Shown here: positions 20,669 through 22,639 of the stretch, piece after piece
How positions within the stretch are numbered: the stretch's first letter is position 1
Layout of the letters: each line of letters opens with the position of its first letter
Source: an uncultured Bacilli bacterium
Lineage (GTDB): Bacteria > Bacillota_I > Bacilli_A > RF39 > UBA660
Assembly: GCA_947630885.1 (NCBI GenBank)
Contig: CANRJI010000004.1
Coordinates: forward strand, 1-22,639
Direction of reading: 5' to 3'
DNA length: 22,639 bases
Notes under the pieces: model-generated
Databases searched by the model: none
What the model was told of the DNA's origin: nothing
What the model saw: only the letters and a program-made list of their open reading frames with translations
Made by a program: the position numbers and the translations under genes

Positions 20669-20946
20669 TGACTATTAATGAAGTTTTACCAGTAATATTA
20701 TATGTTTTAGGTGCTATTTTTATGACTACTTTAATAGTATTAACTGTAAAGTTAATTATCACTACGAATAAAATAAATAAAATCGTTGATAATATAACTG
20801 TTAAAGTAAGTGCCTTAGATGAATTATTTAATGTTATCGAATTAGTAGGTGACAAGTTTGCCTTTGTAACTGATCGCGTAATTGATGGTGTCGCTTCACT
20901 AATAGAAAAAGTATTTAAAAGAAAGGGTGAAAAAATAGATGAGTAA
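20668..20946 (+). CDS. DUF948/YtxG-like membrane protein
   Basis: The 92-residue protein has one N-terminal membrane helix (VLPVILYVLGAIFMTTLIVL, about 6-25) and a coiled-coil-like amphipathic tail (NKINKIVDNITVKVSALDEL). This is the DUF948 pattern of YtxG in Bacillus, where ytxG-ytxH lie together in a stress-induced operon; their role is unknown. Its start overlaps the preceding stop (TAATG) behind GAGGAGG, and its stop overlaps ytxH by 8 bases (ATGAGTAA), so translation is coupled on both sides. It ends in the basic KVFKRKGEKIDE. Confidence 0.78.
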   Translation: MTINEVLPVILYVLGAIFMTTLIVLTVKLIITTNKINKIVDNITVKVSALDELFNVIELVGDKFAFVTDRVIDGVASLIEKVFKRKGEKIDE

Positions 20947-21337
20947 AAAGAATGGATTAGGTAAGTTTGCTTTAGGAGCAGGATTGGGTGCAGGTTTAGC
21001 TTTATTATTTGCTCCAAAGAAAGGATCTGACTTACGTAGACAAATTAAAAAGAAATTTGATGAGTTCATGCATGATGTCGATGATTTAACTATTGCTGAA
21101 ATTAAAGAAGAATTTACAAAGAAAGCCGATGAAATTAAAAAAGGTATTGAAGACTTAGATCGCGAAACCGTTATGAAAGTTGCTAAAAAGAAAGCCGAGG
21201 AATTAAAAGACAAAGCTGGCGAATTAGTAGAACTTGCTAAAGAAAAAGGAACCCCTGTTCTTGAAGGAGTTGCTGAAGATCTTCGCGAAAAGACAATATC
21301 TGTTGCCAAAGAAGTAATAAATAAATTAGAAAAATAA
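20939..21337 (+). CDS. YtxH-like protein
   Basis: YtxH-family proteins have a Gly/Ala-rich N-terminal membrane segment, the motif LFAPKKG and a long charged helical tail; function unknown, linked to stress and envelope. The 132-residue product shows LGKFALGAGLGAGLALLFAP then KKGSDLRRQIKKKFDEF, followed by amphipathic Lys/Glu helices to the end. AAAGGGTGA (20923-20931) is the ribosome site and the start overlaps the DUF948 gene by 8 bases. A strong terminator follows, ending the operon that began with the lipoprotein. Confidence 0.87.
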   Translation: MSKKNGLGKFALGAGLGAGLALLFAPKKGSDLRRQIKKKFDEFMHDVDDLTIAEIKEEFTKKADEIKKGIEDLDRETVMKVAKKKAEELKDKAGELVELAKEKGTPVLEGVAEDLREKTISVAKEVINKLEK

Positions 21338-21358
21338 TCAGTGATGATTATTTTTTTT
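21331..21358 (+). terminator. Terminator after the YtxH-like gene
   Basis: AAAATAATCA (21331-21340), loop GTGA, TGATTATTTT (21345-21354), T run to 21358. It overlaps the stop codon. Confidence 0.83.
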
Positions 21359-21373
21359 GAAAGGAACAAAATT

Positions 21374-22144
21374 ATGAAAGCACTAATAACAGGAGCATCT
21401 TCTGGTATGGGAAGAGACATGGCCAGATATTTATTAGAATTAAATTATGACTTGATTCTTGTATCCCATAGTCAAAAGAGGCTAGAAGAAAGTTTTAAAA
21501 AATATAAAGATCATGTTAAAATGTACACTTTTGATCTCACTAAAGAAGAAGATTGTGTAGAACTATATAAAAAAACACGTCATGAAAAAATTGATATTTT
21601 AATTAATAATGCTGGTTTTGGTGATACAGGTAATTTTAGTGAAACAAATCTCCAAAAAGAATTAGATATGATAAATTTAAATGTAAAAGCTTACCATATC
21701 CTTACCAAACTCTTTTTACGTGATTTCATTAAACGTGATTATGGTCGCATTTTAAACGTCGCTTCTCTCGCTGGCTTTATGCCTGGGCCATACATGGCAA
21801 CTTATTATGCCACTAAAAGTTATATTGTTAATTTATCCCTTGCCATTGCCGAAGAGTTAAAAATAGACAAATCTCATGTTAAAATATCTATTTTTTGTCC
21901 AGGCCCCGTTTCTACTAACTTTAGTAATGTTGCCAATGTCAAATTTAATCTTCCTTCTTTACCCAGTGAATATGCTAGTAAAATAGCCATTGATGGCATG
22001 TTCCAAGATAAATTAGTAATTGTTCCGCCAAATATGAAATTAAATCATCTTTTAGCCAAAATAATGCCTACTAACATCGTATTAAAGGTAACTTCTCTTG
22101 TTCAAGAGCGTCAAAGTACCATAGATGAACCTAATAAAAAGTAG
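21374..22144 (+). CDS. Short-chain dehydrogenase/reductase (classical SDR)
   Basis: A 256-residue NAD(P)-dependent oxidoreductase of the classical SDR fold. Cofactor motif TGASSGMG (6-13), SHSQKR after the second strand, NNAG near residue 80, and catalytic Ser131, Tyr144 and Lys148 (NVASLAGFMPGPYMATYYAT then K) with the normal Ser-Tyr spacing, then FCPGPVSTNF. The substrate cannot be told from the sequence; this subgroup includes DltE/YqjQ-like reductases. GAAAGGAA (21359-21366) fixes ATG 21374; an in-frame upstream ATG lies within the ytxH terminator. No promoter is evident, so it may rely on read-through. Its stop codon overlaps a terminator. Confidence 0.9.
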   Translation: MKALITGASSGMGRDMARYLLELNYDLILVSHSQKRLEESFKKYKDHVKMYTFDLTKEEDCVELYKKTRHEKIDILINNAGFGDTGNFSETNLQKELDMINLNVKAYHILTKLFLRDFIKRDYGRILNVASLAGFMPGPYMATYYATKSYIVNLSLAIAEELKIDKSHVKISIFCPGPVSTNFSNVANVKFNLPSLPSEYASKIAIDGMFQDKLVIVPPNMKLNHLLAKIMPTNIVLKVTSLVQERQSTIDEPNKK

Positions 22145-22158
22145 ATTTCTACTTTTTT
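22136..22158 (+). terminator. Terminator after the SDR gene
   Basis: AAAAAGTAG (22136-22144), loop ATTT, CTACTTTTTT (22149-22158). Confidence 0.83.
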
Positions 22159-22186
22159 CTTTTGCCAAAAGCCTTATTAAGGACTC

Positions 22187-22215
22187 TTTACAAAGTATTA
22201 TAATTATGGTATTAT
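22187..22215 (+). promoter_or_regulatory. SigA-type promoter for whiA
   Basis: TTTACA (22187-22192), 17 bases, TATTAT (22210-22215). Leader of about 37 bases to ATG 22259. Confidence 0.62.
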
Positions 22216-22258
22216 TTAGGCGTATTATTTTAGATATTTGCAGTAAAGGAGGAATATA

Positions 22259-22639
22259 ATGAGTTTTACCGCCACTGTCAAAGATGAAGTAACAAGATTA
22301 GAAACAACCAAATTAGAAGATATTGCAGAATTATCTGCTATTGTAAGAGTATCTGGAAAAATTGGAACAAGCATTTTAATATCTGTTGAAAATAATGCTG
22401 TTGCCCGAAGAATATTCAAATTAATAAAAAAAATTTATAACCTGTCTCCATCTATAACTGTTCGTAATAAAAAAATTGGTAAAGGTTATACTTATTTATT
22501 AAATATTCAAACAAATAAAAAAGAAATCCTTGAAGATTTGTCTATCGTTGACAATAATAAATATCTAAATATTCCCAAAGAGTATTTAATTTCCGATGAA
22601 GAAGGCCTTCGTGCTTATCTGCGTGGTGTCTTTTTAGTA
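22259..22639 (+). CDS. whiA: DNA-binding protein WhiA (partial, N-terminal part)
   Basis: WhiA is a conserved Gram-positive DNA-binding protein linked to cell division and, in Streptomyces, sporulation. It joins a LAGLIDADG-like domain to a C-terminal helix-turn-helix. Only the first 127 codons lie in the window. They show the family start MSFTATVKDEVTRLE, ELSAIVRVSGKIG, and LRAYLRGVFLV, where the LAGLIDADG part begins; the rest, including the helix-turn-helix, is beyond the edge. AAAGGAGG (22246-22253) precedes ATG 22259. The usual upstream neighbours rapZ and yvcK are absent; an SDR gene and a terminator come before it, and it has its own promoter. Confidence 0.92.
   Translation, partial: MSFTATVKDEVTRLETTKLEDIAELSAIVRVSGKIGTSILISVENNAVARRIFKLIKKIYNLSPSITVRNKKIGKGYTYLLNIQTNKKEILEDLSIVDNNKYLNIPKEYLISDEEGLRAYLRGVFLV

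Noticed and set aside
20628..21420. Long antisense frames opposite the DUF948, YtxH and SDR genes
   Set aside because: They cover well-supported sense genes and two intergenic controls, with no ribosome site or recognisable protein.

Overview
The window is AT-rich DNA from a low-GC Gram-positive bacterium (Bacillota, Bacilli or Erysipelotrichia side). It carries spore genes (spoVID- and ysxE-like coat genes, gpr), Bacillus-type housekeeping genes (recD2, rny, ftsY-ylxM, an RNase J2-like gene, whiA), strong AGGAGG-type ribosome sites and many hairpin-plus-U terminators. UGG encodes Trp (for example in GAPDH) and UGA is used as a stop, so this is the standard bacterial code and not a UGA-Trp mycoplasma. 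The short genes and compact layout fit an uncultured gut lineage of the RF39/Erysipelotrichales kind, but that placement is inference.

Layout. 1-1800: a short spoVID-like LysM coat gene overlapping a ysxE/cotS-type pseudokinase gene, closed by a terminator. 1.9-4.4 kb: recD2 helicase and a 52-residue DUF3918-type membrane peptide. 4.5-6.0 kb: a nucleoside deoxyribosyltransferase-like protein and a cytoplasmic HExxH metallopeptidase, followed by a degenerate stretch and a 21-residue membrane peptide. 6.08-7.63 kb, minus strand: a membrane protein gene overlapping a membrane-anchored XRE regulator gene. 7.63-8.83 kb: an accessory-looking island. It holds a 549-base gene-free stretch, a structured RNA candidate with its own terminator and an orphan 125-residue ORF, and it is bracketed by two near-identical 23-base direct repeats. 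8.83-11.36 kb: rpsT divergent from gpr, then gap. 11.36-12.62 kb, minus strand: two overlapping zinc-ribbon membrane protein genes.

12.8-18.85 kb is RNA and secretion housekeeping: rny alone; then ftsY, a three-helix membrane protein, ylxM, a 45-residue membrane peptide and a stand-alone Clp-type AAA+ module in one tight operon; then an RNase J2-like gene whose second metal site is dismantled. 18.99-21.34 kb is a putative envelope operon: lipoprotein, long acidic low-complexity protein, DUF948 and YtxH. A short-chain dehydrogenase gene follows, and whiA runs off the right edge.

The best leads for something undescribed are the direct-repeat-bracketed orphan ORF plus structured RNA (7930-8744), and the ftsY operon, where ffh is replaced by microproteins and a minimal Clp D1-only ATPase. 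No tRNA, rRNA, CRISPR array, transposase or phage gene was recognised.
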